A DNA stretch of 64,000 bases from Polyporus tsugae (taxonomy: Eukaryota > Basidiomycota > Agaricomycetes > Polyporales > Polyporaceae). Each line of letters opens with the position of its first letter. The stretch's first letter is position 1. Under the pieces are notes generated by a model that was not told where the DNA came from, did no database searches, and saw only the letters and a list, made by a program, of their open reading frames with translations. Location of the stretch: assembly GCA_024305745.1 (NCBI GenBank), contig JAHRBS010000013.1, positions 2,232,001 through 2,296,000 of the forward strand. Direction: 5' to 3'. A program made the translations under genes and the position numbers. This document shows positions 10,178-21,185 of the stretch, piece by piece.

Positions 10178-13100
10178 TCAGTGCAATGCCTCCGCCACAA
10201 GCTCGAGAATTTCCTTCGTGCTCTTCCGGATGTTCGCAACGTCCTTGGCAATGGGCTGCCATGTTGGTCCGTATCGGGGTTCGGCGCTGATGGCCTTCTT
10301 GACCACCTCCTCTTGCTGCTCCTGCGAATTCAAACCCACCTGTCAGCAACATATCGTCAACCTGCCGCCCCAAGCCGAGTACGAACCTTTATTCCGTGCT
10401 GACGCTCGAACTTGAGCCACCACGCCCAGATATCGCCCCAGGTGTCGCCTGGCTGCTCGTTCGCCGCAACTGCACGGTCGAACCAGCGCCGTGCCTGCTC
10501 GATCTTCCGCTCCGCCCAGAACAAGCGGGCCACGCTGCAGAGCACCCATGGATCGTTCCCAGCCTTCCGAAGCGCATCAGCCGAGCGCGCCTTCCGCGTG
10601 GGCCGCGCCTCCGTCCAAATCGCCATTGACCACAGGATGCCCGAAGTGGGACAGTCTTGCAACCCTAAATGGCAGAAGGCTCAATCATCATTCCACGACC
10701 ATGCAGACTTTTGGACATACCTCTTGCAAGCACGGTCTTAGCTTGGGCAGCGCCCCCGCTGCGTTCCTCGACACCAACGGCTTCAGCCCACAGAACATCA
10801 TTCCCAGGGTTCGCCAATCGAGCCTTGTCCAACAGAGCTCGCGCCTTGATGCTCTTGTTATCAGCTTCCTCCAGACGGCTCGCCAAAATCCAAAGGTTCA
10901 CGTCCTTGGGACACGCCTTAATCCCCGCCGCGAATGATGCACGTGCCGCAGCGATGTTCTTCTGCTGCTGATGGATCTGCCCTTGGACCATGTAAAGCTT
11001 CGCGAACTTCGGGTACTTCTTGATCGCCGTCGCGAGTGTCTCCAGGGCGTTCGACAGCTGTCCTTGTTGACGTTCGAATACAGCGGATTTCATCCAAATC
11101 TGTGCGCCCGAGGTCAGTATTGCATCCACTGATCAATACTCACGAACAGCTCACCCTCTCAGTGTCGGCAACCGTCCGCGCGCGAACGAGCAACTCTTTC
11201 GCAACGCCCAGTTCGCCATTCTCTGCCTCTAGCTTGACCGCAGCGAGCCAGATCTGCTCGCTCTCGGAGTTGGCCACGAACGCGCGCTCGAGGACCTCGC
11301 GAGCAGCGGGCACGTCTCCAGCCAGCCACTTCTCCTTCGCCCACATAAGCCAAAGGACCTCCGCCTGCGGACAATGATGAACGGCGCGCTCCAGGATATC
11401 GTTCAGCGATTGTCTGAACAAGATAGAATTATCAACGTCCTGCACTTTCGATGTGGACGAAAGCGATAACACGTACCTTGTGCCGTGCGCCTTCTCCAGG
11501 TCGGCTGCCTTCCGCCACAGACCCTTCTTGTCTGGAAAGACACGAAGGGCATAGGCAAGGATGGCCCTGGCGACTCCGATCGTGCCCTTGGCCGCCGCCG
11601 CTTCCGCGTCACTTGTCCAAGTATCCAGGCGATCCTCTTCTTCGATATCCATGGCGACCGTGGCCTTGATGATCGCCTCGCACGTGCGGATCGCGCCCTC
11701 GTTCTCACACCGTTCCGCCTCCTTGAGCCACTGCTCGCGGGTGAGCAGCACCTGGTGCCGGCGAAGCTCCCGTACACCAGCTTCGATGGTCTTGTCGACC
11801 ATGGCAAGCTCCTTGTCACGCTGCTCCTCGGTCTTCTCCGTCGCATACGCCTCCTGCTCGAGGAGACGACCTGCAGCAATCCAGATCTCGTGGCTGGTAG
11901 GGATCGCCTTACGAGCCTTGTTGAGGACAGCCTTCGCCTTGTCTGGGCTCTCGAGGCGCCCGAGTGCAAGCCAGAGCTCGACTGATTGTGGAATCACCTC
12001 GACGGCACGAGACAACAGGATTCGCGCATCCTGCGCGGAGGATTCGAGATTGACAGTCTCCTTCCATAGGCGTACCGAGTTGGGGATATGTTCGAGGGCT
12101 ATTGAGATCATATTAGTGACCGACATGCACGCGAGTCGACCTTTGCCGTACCTTTTCGAAGGACACGCTTCTTCGCTTTGACATCGTGTTCCAAGTCCGA
12201 TGCAGCCATCCAGATCTTGACACTCTGACCAACATGTTGAATGGCGCTTGCCAGAATGACCTTCGCGTCGTCATTGTTCTGCGAAGAATTCAGTCAATCA
12301 TTCACTACGATATGACGCACATGGCGAAACTCACATGCAACCGCGCCGCTTCAAGCCAGATGTCTTCGCTCTTTTGACATTGGTCACAGCCCGCCTTGAT
12401 AAGTTTCCGAGCAGCAACCATCCGTCCTGCGTGCTCCTCCAATCGAGCGGCGGCAATCCAACCAGGGGCGTGTTTGGGATTTGACTTGACGAGAGAGTCG
12501 AAGAGCATGCGAGCGCGCTTGATGTCACCAATCTCCGCGTCGGTTTTGAGCACGACGCTATCAAGCGAGGTGAGGTAACCTTTGGGGTCAATGGATGTTT
12601 GCAAGCCAGATGTAGCTGTGCCGGATACCTATCCAAAGGCGTCACTATCTGCCCAGCCGATAATGAGAGTAAGGCTTCGACTAACCTGGTCGAGCTTGAG
12701 AGAGAGTATCTTGTCACGCGCTTGGCTCATCTCCGCAAAGTTCGTCAAGGTACCGTTGTCAGCAGGGGTCTCAAAGCCACCCGCCTGAACACATAACCAG
12801 TCAGCGGATGCGAAGGAGATTCAGGAAAGGGGTGAGACGCACCGATTGCTGGCGAGAATCCAACGAGGTCTCATACTCGGTTCTAGCCCTGTCTCCGACA
12901 ATGACGCTGTCGGATACAACGAATGACCTCTCGTCCTTTTTACGCTTTTTCCTCGTAAGATTGCCCACCTCAGGAATACCCTCCCATTCTTCGTCCGTGA
13001 CCTGAGCCAGCCTGCGCTTAAGGTCCGCGAATTGCTGCTGAATTTTGGGACGCTCCGCTCGGTGTTTGGCTAGCTCCTCGTTCTCGCGGGTTTCCCTACA

Positions 13101-13595
13101 GCAGCGAAGCAGCAGCAAGTCAGCATTGGGGTGAGCAACTGAGTGGCGAGCGACGAACCTGCGAGCCCGTCTCCTTGCGTCCATGTTATTGTCCACCATC
13201 TCGTATATCTTATCCGCCTCCTCATCGTCTGCCTCGTACGTGGTTCCCGCGAAAAGACCGTATTCGTTGTCTGGGTCCTGAAATTGGTCCGGGTCGACTT
13301 CTTGTTCTTCGCCTCGTCGTGCTTGAGCCTCTCTAGAGTTGAGTGAGCCTCGCGAAGGGAGTACGCTCAACTGCAGGACTTACGCAACGACCTCGGCAGA
13401 AGGACCTTCACGTGCGGGACCAATATCAGAACGAGTCGTGAAACCAGAGGCACTAGGGGAACATGGGCATGAGTTACAGTTGCGGAAGAGGGTTAGGACG
13501 AGTTCCGCTTACCCACGACCAAGACCAGCCACATAGGAGGCCGGCGCAGGCATAGAGAGGAAAGCCAGCTTGTTCGGTTTGTCGTTCGCCGCCAT
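10178..13595 (-). CDS. PRP6: Pre-mRNA splicing factor Prp6/Prp1 (tri-snRNP)
   Basis: HAT-repeat scaffold that holds U5 and U4/U6 together in the tri-snRNP; nuclear. The N-terminus (ATG at 13595) reads KLAFLSMPAPASYVAGLGRG and continues in the next exon with ASGFTTRSDIGPAREG, the PRP1 N-terminal signature. Next come an acidic DPDNEYGLFAG segment, EEWEGIPEVGNLTRKKRKK and about a dozen HAT repeats, such as ARILLSRAVEVIPQSVELWL and ERAFVANSESEQIWLAAVKL. The last exon (about 10178-10330) ends KDVANIRKSTKEILELVAEALH, matching the usual C-terminus. The gene is broken by many introns of about 50-60 bases, and I did not resolve every boundary. The product should be roughly 900 residues, the normal family length. 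Very confident in the family. Confidence 0.93.
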
Positions 13596-14123
13596 GGTGA
13601 ACAAATGGACGAAGAAGTGAGGGGGTACAGGCGGATGGAGGTGGGTACTGTGTAAGGTGTGGATTGAGTAAACGCCAACCTCGGCACTGGGCGCTAAATG
13701 ATGTGGCTTCGGAGCCCGAGCTCCTTCAACGCTCGGAGTCGGACGTCCACGAGTCGAAGTTATTGACACCAAATGACGCGCTCATATCGCGAACTTCAAG
13801 TACTGTCTGAATGCTAGGTTCGGGACAGAAACGCCATATGTGCAAGAGGTGAGCCGCATCCATCCCCTCGCATACATATGTTCGAACTTGCTGCCATTTC
13901 CCATATTTAATCCAGCGGACTTCCGCGGATCCGGAAGAGACCTGCTCGCCTTACACATGGGTCTAATCAATGCGACGAGTTCATAACAGAAGAATTTGTC
14001 GTAGTACATCTGGAAGAGGCCTCAGAAAAACTGAACTACTAACACACACCACCGTGAGGGCGAAATAACGTCACGTCTTCCGCCAACAGTGCCCCCAAAT
14101 CCGTATCCACGATTATCCCTCCC
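13596..14123. other. Intergenic region upstream of PRP6
   Basis: About 530 bases between the PRP6 start and the stop of the next minus-strand gene. It contains the PRP6 promoter. No TATA box or gene was recognised. Confidence 0.5.
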
Positions 14124-15278
14124 CTACACAACCAACGGCTCCACGAAAGGCCTCCACTCGAATGCACCCGAGGCGACCCCCCGCTTTGCTTCCAGGATCC
14201 GCGCAGCCTGCATGACCTGAGGCACCACAACCTTCGACTCCGGAGTGTTCGTTCGCGGGGGAGAGGCTGCGACAATCGCAGCGTAGGACTTCTTCGGCGG
14301 CGTGGAGAGCGAAGCGGCCGCTGCTCTCCCCTTGTCGTTGACACCAGCAACAACTCGGTTCGTCGCATGGGTCTGCTCTGGAGTCTTCGTCCTGTCTCGC
14401 AGGCTGTCGTGCTCGTCGTCGGCCTCGAAGCCGGACTCGCTGCTCGCCGTGAGCTCCGAGCCATCGACCTGGCCCACCTCGAGCTCGTACTCCTTGCGAC
14501 GGATCTTCGCCCCAATGGGAACACGCGTGCGGGAGGTGTTGATCGGAGACGGGACCTTGACACGCCGGCTGAGGCGTGAGGGCGCTCTGACGGAACGCGC
14601 TTGGCTATCGACTTTCCCGGACGCATCGCTGGTCGGGAGATGCTGCGTAGGCGCCTCCGGACGGACGACCGGGTCCCACTCGGTCGCCACGGTGTAGTCA
14701 GCTTCTTCGTCGGAGTCGCGGAAGTCACCATCGCGCATGCGAGCCTGGCGACGAAGGGACTTGCTCCTCCGGAGCAGCTTGCGGACGAAGTTGGGGCTAG
14801 CCTCAGGACGGTCGTAGTCGTCCCCGAAGGCACCGCTCAGCCTGGCGGACCCTAACACGGCGGCGGTGGAGAAGGTAGTCGGGGGCGGGGAGTCGACATC
14901 AAAGGAAGAAAGAGACAGGAACGACGAGTCTGTGCAGTCGTCTTGCGTCAGGGATGGCGAGCTTGAACAAATACTCTTTGGGGCGACGTTCATGTCCACA
15001 GCCCGCGTCGATGTGCTGGTCCAAATGGGATTGAAAAGTGTGTCGGTCCAGAAGTCCCCTCCAATGGACTGGCTACATGTGAGTAACCCAGAGCACGGTA
15101 CCAGAACGAACAAGGCACTCACGGCTTTATACAGTTGTGGGGAAACGTGTGCGGCATATCCTGGCTGCCAGATGCCGCGTCCCACCTGTGTCGTCGTGAA
15201 TGCGGGTTTGGTGGAGCCAAAGGGCCTCAGCTGCTCCTTGTTGGATGGGCGAGAGATCACTCGCGAGAAGGTGGTCAT
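14124..15278 (-). CDS. Unrecognised, largely disordered protein
   Basis: I do not recognise this protein. The model has exon 1 15278-15123, intron 15122-15069 (GTGAGT...CCAG, 54 bases) and exon 2 15068-14124, giving 366 residues; reading through the intron also stays open and would give 384. The protein is Ser/Arg/Pro-rich with acidic patches and basic clusters (RKLLRRSKSLRRQARM, SRLSRRVKVPSP, AKIRRKEYELEV), suggesting a nuclear or phospho-regulated protein. The N-terminal FGSTKPAFTTTQVGRGIWQP and the C-terminal tail AFEWRPFVEPLVV look more conserved than the middle. A TATA-like TTATAATA lies about 160 bases upstream. No transmembrane segment or catalytic motif was seen. Confidence 0.6.
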   Translation of the reverse strand: MTTFSRVISRPSNKEQLRPFGSTKPAFTTTQVGRGIWQPGYAAHVSPQLYKAVSALFVLVPCSGLLTCSQSIGGDFWTDTLFNPIWTSTSTRAVDMNVAPKSICSSSPSLTQDDCTDSSFLSLSSFDVDSPPPTTFSTAAVLGSARLSGAFGDDYDRPEASPNFVRKLLRRSKSLRRQARMRDGDFRDSDEEADYTVATEWDPVVRPEAPTQHLPTSDASGKVDSQARSVRAPSRLSRRVKVPSPINTSRTRVPIGAKIRRKEYELEVGQVDGSELTASSESGFEADDEHDSLRDRTKTPEQTHATNRVVAGVNDKGRAAAASLSTPPKKSYAAIVAASPPRTNTPESKVVVPQVMQAARILEAKRGVASGAFEWRPFVEPLVV

Positions 15279-16019
15279 AACGCTAATGGTCGAGACGGGG
15301 GAATTATGTGGTGTGAATGTCGTCGTGACTAGGGTAGTGAGGAGTTACTGGCACAGATCTAGTGAGTGGACAACGGAGGAGCTTCCTGAGCGCGATATGT
15401 TCAGAGGGGAAGAGTCGCATTCATCGGTCGGGTGATCCTCGTATTATAACCCGGCGCCTGTACCGGCAGTGGCTCTTGCTCCTTTGTCATTGAAAGAAAG
15501 GGCTTTGAGCCTTTGACAAGCACAGAAACGTGGAACAAACAAATGAACCTTAAATTTCTTTCCGCATTCGGTGTTTTGTAATTATGCGATCTCGTCACGA
15601 TAATTGGTTCCTGCATCATTCGAAGAAGTTGGTGACGTTGAGGTTTCCCGTCAGGATACTCGTACTGCAGTCCCCGCTCAACCACTCTGAGGTAATAAGT
15701 AATAAATCAGGGAATAAAATAGAATAGATACTATAGGTCTATACAGCTCTATCATGAGTCACACTGTACACCACCGACACAAAGGGACTTCGAACAATGC
15801 TCAGTGAGTTGGCGATGCTGCATGCAGGGCCGACCAGGAATTATTGCTATGTACTCGATATCTCATCTTGTGGCGCTGTAATCGTGAGCGTCTATGCAAT
15901 ACTTTATGCGACCAGTTGCTTCGCCTTCTCCGTTACGTCGACCCTGACCTTCTCTGTTTCCTCATCCGAACTCTCCCTCGGAGCGGGAGAGATGTTCGCG
16001 CTGCTATCTCCCATCCTCC
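15279..16019. other. Divergent promoter region
   Basis: Shared 5' region of the unknown minus-strand gene and the Rrn5-like plus-strand gene. A TTATAATA-like element sits near 15442. Only short frames were seen. Confidence 0.5.
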
Positions 16020-18722
16020 ATGCCCAACTCTGAAGACGAAGAACCTCCAGCAGAAGTTGACCCGGCCTACCTTGCTTTTTTCTCCGAGAGCGTCAACGAT
16101 TTTCGTGCACACCTCTCCGGCAGAGATGGCGACGACCCCCCACCAGCCTCATACTTCGCCCCTCGCTCCCACTGGACTAGCGCGGAGAAGGACGCGTTTT
16201 TCCGCGGTCTCGCTGTGCACTCTCGTCTCCGGCCTGACTTGATTGCGGAAGAAGTCAAGACCAAGACTGTGCCGGACGTCTGCGTCTACCTCGCGATCCT
16301 CGAAGAGGGGGAACGGGAGCTCACACAAGGTACGACCTACATCGACGAACCCAACTGCGCCTTTGGCGCCAAATATCCCCGCAGAGAGCTACCCTCGGCT
16401 CTCGAAGTCTCCGAGGAATGGGTCGCACTTGAGGAACGCATGGCGGTCGCTATGATTGCTCTACAGCCAACCTTGGACCAGCAGGCCGTTATCCAAGCAA
16501 GGAAGGAAGAGGTCCAAGGGCGGAGGGTCGCCATTCGTGTGGTGAAGGGGTCGACCCGTGCGACATCCAAACAGCGCAATAGGGACGAGGAGAAACCCAG
16601 GCGGGAGGAGTTTGACAAGTGGCTGACGGAGAAGACGCAGGACTGGAAAAGCGAAGACTTGCTGTTGTCGCTGGACCGCATCAAGTTGACCACTCTGGAT
16701 AGAATGCTCAGGGACGACGAGGAGGGACACGGCGAAGCTGACGAGGTTGGTGGACACAACTCCGAAGAGGAGTCGGCACCTCTGCAAGAGACAGAGGGCA
16801 TGGAGCCGGCGGATGAGCAACATTCTGGCGTCGCGCATAGACTCGGGATAGAGGACCAATTCATTGATCCTGTACTCCTTGCAATCTCACAGCCCTCGTT
16901 CTCCTCGGCTGTAGTGGGAGAGCCAGGCCCTTCTCGCAGCGCCACAGGCTCGTCGTCTGTCTTGGAACCATCGCTTCCCATATCTCAACCCGCGGTTCAC
17001 TCAACTCCTCCAGTCCTCTTTCACTCGCTCCCCGCATCACCCCAGCTCTCGTTCCACACAACTGCAGCGACTGCAGCTGTGCCCTCCGTTGGGTCGAACG
17101 AAGGGTCCATCGGGGATCTTTCGCAAATGTCCCCGGGCGCTAGGAGACGGTACCAGAAGAGGCTCTACATGCGTAAAAAGCGCGCTCAAGCGACTGGCGG
17201 AGTCTTAGTCGAAGCGGTTGAACGGCTGAAACCTGGCAGGAAACCCAGGAAAACTGCGTCGGTCGATGATTTCCGAGCTCAAGCCACCACTGACGCACCC
17301 TCTTCCCCGAGTACTCCGGGAGACGCACTTCTACCAGCCGGCCCCTCTGCCCCCCAAGCTGATCATCAAATTGCGGGGAGCGCTCGAAAGTCCACCGACG
17401 ATAAACGTCGAATGAAACTGGCTTCGAAGGGCATCGACATTCAGCGACTGCGTCGTGAAGGCTTCGACCTCTTCCACCTCCAAGCGATGTCGAAGTTGAT
17501 GCAGTACGTCGCACATCTCTGACCTTCCTCCGCGATACTTATCGGCGTTGTTCTAGGACCTACAACTCACTCCACGACGTTCCGGAGTCCGTTGGATCCG
17601 CCATTTCGGGTGCAACCTTGAGCACGTTGCACGCTCTCGTCGTCAACTTCGTCGCCGAGGTCATGTCGCGTGCTATCGTATGGCGAGAGCAGGAACGAGT
17701 TGCTAAGTTGCAGACGAAGGCGTGGCGTTTGAGGGAGAACCAGGTTTGTCCACCCGCGGTCCGTTGTCATACGCACCTGTCAACTTACGATGCCGTTCTT
17801 CAAGGTCATCTCTGCAGCGAACGTCAAGCAGGCGCTCATGCTCCATGGTGCTGAGTCGCTCGACAAACGCACTCACTTTGCCCGTCTGCTCAGTAAACTC
17901 GGTCTCGATGAGGGCGAGGGCGAAGTAGAGGTAATCGATGAGGAGCGCCACGACATCCCCGAGGCCCCACCTGCCGCTCCCGGTCACCATATAGGCAACA
18001 CAGAGGAGGGACTCGAGGAAGGCCCCGAGGAGGATGCCGACGAAGTTGACAGGCTACCGCTTGAGCCTCTATCACTTCTTCGGACCATATTTCCCCCTTT
18101 CTCCAACCCGCTATCCGGGGCCTCCAAAGATGCGTCCATGGCGGTCGACGCCTCCGTCTACATGCCCTGTCCCCCTTCCACCCGCATCCCCGGTGACGCT
18201 CGACCACCATCGGACGAAAATGTCCTACCGGAGACCTTTGACGAGAAGCTGCTTCTGGACGAGCTGCTCGAAGAGAGACAGCTCGAGAAGTACGACCGCA
18301 TTCATGACATCGATGGGGAGAGGGCGCTCTGGACGAGGGTGAACGCCAAGGATCCACGCCCCAATCTCGCTACGGACACCGTGGACTCTGAGCTCGAGGA
18401 CCTTGCTGCGGACGACGAGAAGCGCAAGGAAGTTGTCATCCGAGAACGGCCGCCGCGGAAGCGGAAACGGCCGGCGGTTGATACTGTAACAGGACAGGAC
18501 GTAGAGCCGGACGCTTCGCGCGGGAAAGGTGCGGAGGGCGGGAACGCAGGGGAACGGAATGGGGCGGACACCTCAATGGACGTCGACGAGCCGGAGGTCA
18601 TTGCGCCAAAGCGTCGTCGGATGGCCCCTGGGGGAAAGTTGTCGCAGAAGCAGCTGATGTACATGGAGCCTGGCACTAACAGTCGCATTAAGAGCAGCGT
18701 GTACGTGCTCGATAGCGATTAG
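16020..18722 (+). CDS. Rrn5-like SANT-domain RNA polymerase I initiation factor
   Basis: Likely upstream-activating-factor subunit for rDNA transcription. Three exons (16020-17503, 17557-17743, 17805-18722) sum to 862 residues. Residues about 50-100 form a SANT/Myb-like segment: HWTSAEKDAFFRGLAVHS followed by VKTKTVPDVCVYLAILEEG, the WTxxEKxxFFxxLAxxxR...tKxxxdVxxYL pattern I associate with Rrn5. Near residue 480, IDIQRLRREGFDLFHLQAMSKLM is also like the region seen after the SANT domain in that family. A helical block spans exons 2-3 (LVVNFVAEVMSRAIVWREQE, VKQALMLHG...LLSKLGL) and could be a histone-fold-like element. The C-terminal third is acidic, then basic (PPRKRKRPAVD, a likely NLS). 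It is longer than the yeast protein. Another SANT transcription factor is the alternative. Confidence 0.6.
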
Positions 18723-19143
18723 ACGTGGGGCTTTTTGGTGCGTCCTTATCTCAGTGACACCACTCAGAGGAGGGTAACGGTGGAGGTTGCGCGCGAAAGT
18801 ATTGTATCTCATGTTCAAAAGTAGCATATGGCATCTTGGACTTCTAGTTGTCGATAGCATAGTCTCATACCCTAACGCGCGGACGGAGAGGGTGTTTGTG
18901 TCGAACCTAGTCGATAGCACTCACAGTGCGACAGAGTTTTTAAGGACGCATATCTCATCTAGATGCAGCCATCTAATCTTATAATCATGCTTGGGCTCAA
19001 ATTATGTGACATATGCTAGGTTAAAAGCCTCGCGGAGGCCATTCATGCAGGCCGGCGTATTAGGAAAGCCAAGCAATGGAAGTCATAAATAAAAAGGGAT
19101 GGTCTATGAAGGTTCTACAGTCGAAGTACAGTAAGGGTACAAC
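18723..19143. other. Intergenic region, convergent 3' ends
   Basis: AT-rich sequence between the stops of the Rrn5-like and Ste14 genes. It presumably carries both terminators. No gene was seen. Confidence 0.5.
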
Positions 19144-19931
19144 CTAAATTACACCCGGAATCAACTTGTAGGGGGTTCTCTGCGACCACGCCAACCATTC
19201 GTCCTTGAACTCCTTCCGCAGGATTTCGTCTTCCGTGCCAACCCTGAGAACCATGACGATGGGGATCCATGCTACCTCCGCAGCCCAGGCAAGGACGAGC
19301 AGTCTCCCGACGAGTGTGCTCATGATGCCGCTCTCTACCAGCCACGACCCCGTACCGATCAGACATAACAGGGTGCCGATGGTGACCATGATGAGCGCGG
19401 TGTAGCTCGGATGGCGGACGATCGAGTAGGGCCCGTCGGTGACAAGCTTGTGGTTCTTGCGGATGGAGAGCTCGAACGTGAAGTGGCGTCCGAGGGCTCG
19501 GTAGCAGAAGACCCGCATGATGCCTCCGATGAGGCAGAGGAAGGTGCCGACAACGAAGGTAGATGTGAGCCGCACACCCAACGCAGAGTCGGCCAGGTGC
19601 CAGGCGAGCATGGACAAGATGCGCTTGGCAACAGGTGACGGGAGGTGCGTCGCGAGAATGGTGACCACCTCGAAGATGATAAAACTTTGGGTTAACGTCT
19701 ACGAAATATCAATTAGCGGACGATGGCGGGCAGTAGTAGCTATAGACGGACCTTCTCGAGGGCGCGCACCCAGGGCGGACGGACCTTCTGCACTATGTAC
19801 TTTACGCTGGAATATTTCGTCTGTTCCTCCTGCGGAGTGCGCGGGTTCGGGGGCGTGAAGGTGATGAAGTTGGCGTAAGCCGTTAAGAACAGAAGAGGGA
19901 TCTTGAACAAGGCTGGCGCGGGGATAGGCAT
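19144..19931 (-). CDS. STE14: Protein-S-isoprenylcysteine O-methyltransferase (Ste14/ICMT)
   Basis: Methylates the C-terminal prenylcysteine of CAAX proteins (Ras, Rho, mating pheromones) with S-adenosylmethionine in the ER membrane. Two exons, 19931-19752 and 19698-19144, give 244 residues, close to yeast Ste14. The protein has several hydrophobic spans (IPLLFLTAYANFI at the N-terminus, STFVVGTFLCLIGGIM, TALIMVTIGTLLCLIG, LLVLAWAAEVAWIPIVMVL). The family core is KLVTDGPYSIVRHPSYTALI, with the RHPSY motif, and the C-terminus carries RVGTEDEILRKEF with the conserved Glu pair. The intron (19751-19699) uses a weak GTCCGT donor, but both flanking exons are in frame. Basidiomycete pheromones are farnesylated, so this enzyme is needed for mating; no pheromone gene is seen here. 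Confidence 0.92.
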
Positions 19932-21185
19932 GGTGTGATTGGCAAGGACTGGTGAATAGAGAGAGCACCGTGCAGAAAGCACAGCGGTGGAGTGCACAAT
20001 ATATATACTCCTGGATCGGGCGCGCTTCCGTTCTTCATCTACGGCCCGTACGACAGTGGGCATACCTGTAATGGACTTCAACGCCAACACGTCGCTGCAG
20101 GGCACTCACCATTTGCACAAATAAGGAGATAAATGGATCATCCGGGGGCCGCTATCGCGACGGATCTAAGGTGTGCTGAACCTGCGGTGCAGCACCGTCC
20201 GCCGCAGACGGAGGCATTTCAGTGAGAAGTTCGGTACAAAAGCGTCCTGGGAGCCGCTTTGACGGGAATTAAGCGCGAAATCGGTGTGTATAGGACTCAC
20301 CAGACCACTCTGAAGTCATGGGAGAACCCAGCCTTTAGGGCGCCGAGCGCAAACAAGATTCTTCAAGAAAATGCCAGAGGCTGTCCAGAGACGATGCGTC
20401 CGATCATCATCTGCAGCTTCAAGGTAGGAATGCTTAGAAACTAGGCACTCATCGAGTATCCTGAGCTGTCTGCGATGTGGCCTAGGTACTACGCTGCCCA
20501 GGCTGGCAGGTTTCAGCACAAAACCTTCCGAACTTGACGACTGCCGTAGCAAGAACGCAGCTCTTCTTCTGCAGCAGGTGAACGTCTTCGGATTGAAGGT
20601 TGTACCGCACAGCATAGTGCTGACTACTAAAGCCGTTTCCATTTCCAATATACTGCCGGTACGGACGTCTTCATGAGCTGGTCCACGAGAAGTCTATACA
20701 GTATTTGTGCTGCTAGATTCAATGGCAAAAGTTGTCACTTGTTCGCCTGCATGTGAACATATTCCATTTACTCACCATGAGAAATTCATGCAGTAAAACT
20801 ACATTGTAACAACCACGGCTTGAATATGACTTGCAGTACTGGTCACAGTGGATCCGGAGTCCCTGCTGGTGTGCATGCACCTCCCATAGCATGGGACCCC
20901 TGGGACTGCTTTAGGCACCCAGCATGCCGATTGGATTGACGCCCTGATTGCCGGGCCGTTCACTGGCCAGCTTTGGCAGGTTGTGTTATTGTGGGTGGTT
21001 GGCGTCGAGTCGCCGTCACGGCCCCAACGTTTAACTCCCAACCACCACCCCCGTTCCCCTCTTATCCGCCGAGGCCGGGTCCTCAGTCTCCCAGTGCCAC
21101 ACCGCGTGGTTCTTTGACTCTCATCCACAACAGCTCTCACAATCCTACGCTGTAATGTCCTTACGCACAACCTCCGACAGGGGCC
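19932..21185. other. Divergent intergenic region STE14 / RIF1
   Basis: About 1.25 kb of shared upstream sequence between two divergently transcribed genes. Apart from the STE14 TATA box I see only short frames. A C-rich stretch at about 21040-21080 precedes the RIF1 start, as is common in fungal promoters. Confidence 0.5.
20000..20007 (-). promoter_or_regulatory. TATA box of STE14
   Basis: TATATATA about 70 bases upstream of the STE14 ATG, read on the minus strand as GAGTATATATATTG. Good position for a core promoter element. Confidence 0.45.

Noticed and set aside
11403..12181. Long frames on both strands inside the PRP6 region
   Set aside because: They overlap HAT-repeat coding sequence in other frames; the PRP6 frame is clearly the real one.
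14039..14833. 264-codon minus-strand frame
   Set aside because: It overlaps exon 2 of the unknown 366-residue protein in another frame and is Arg/Ser biased.
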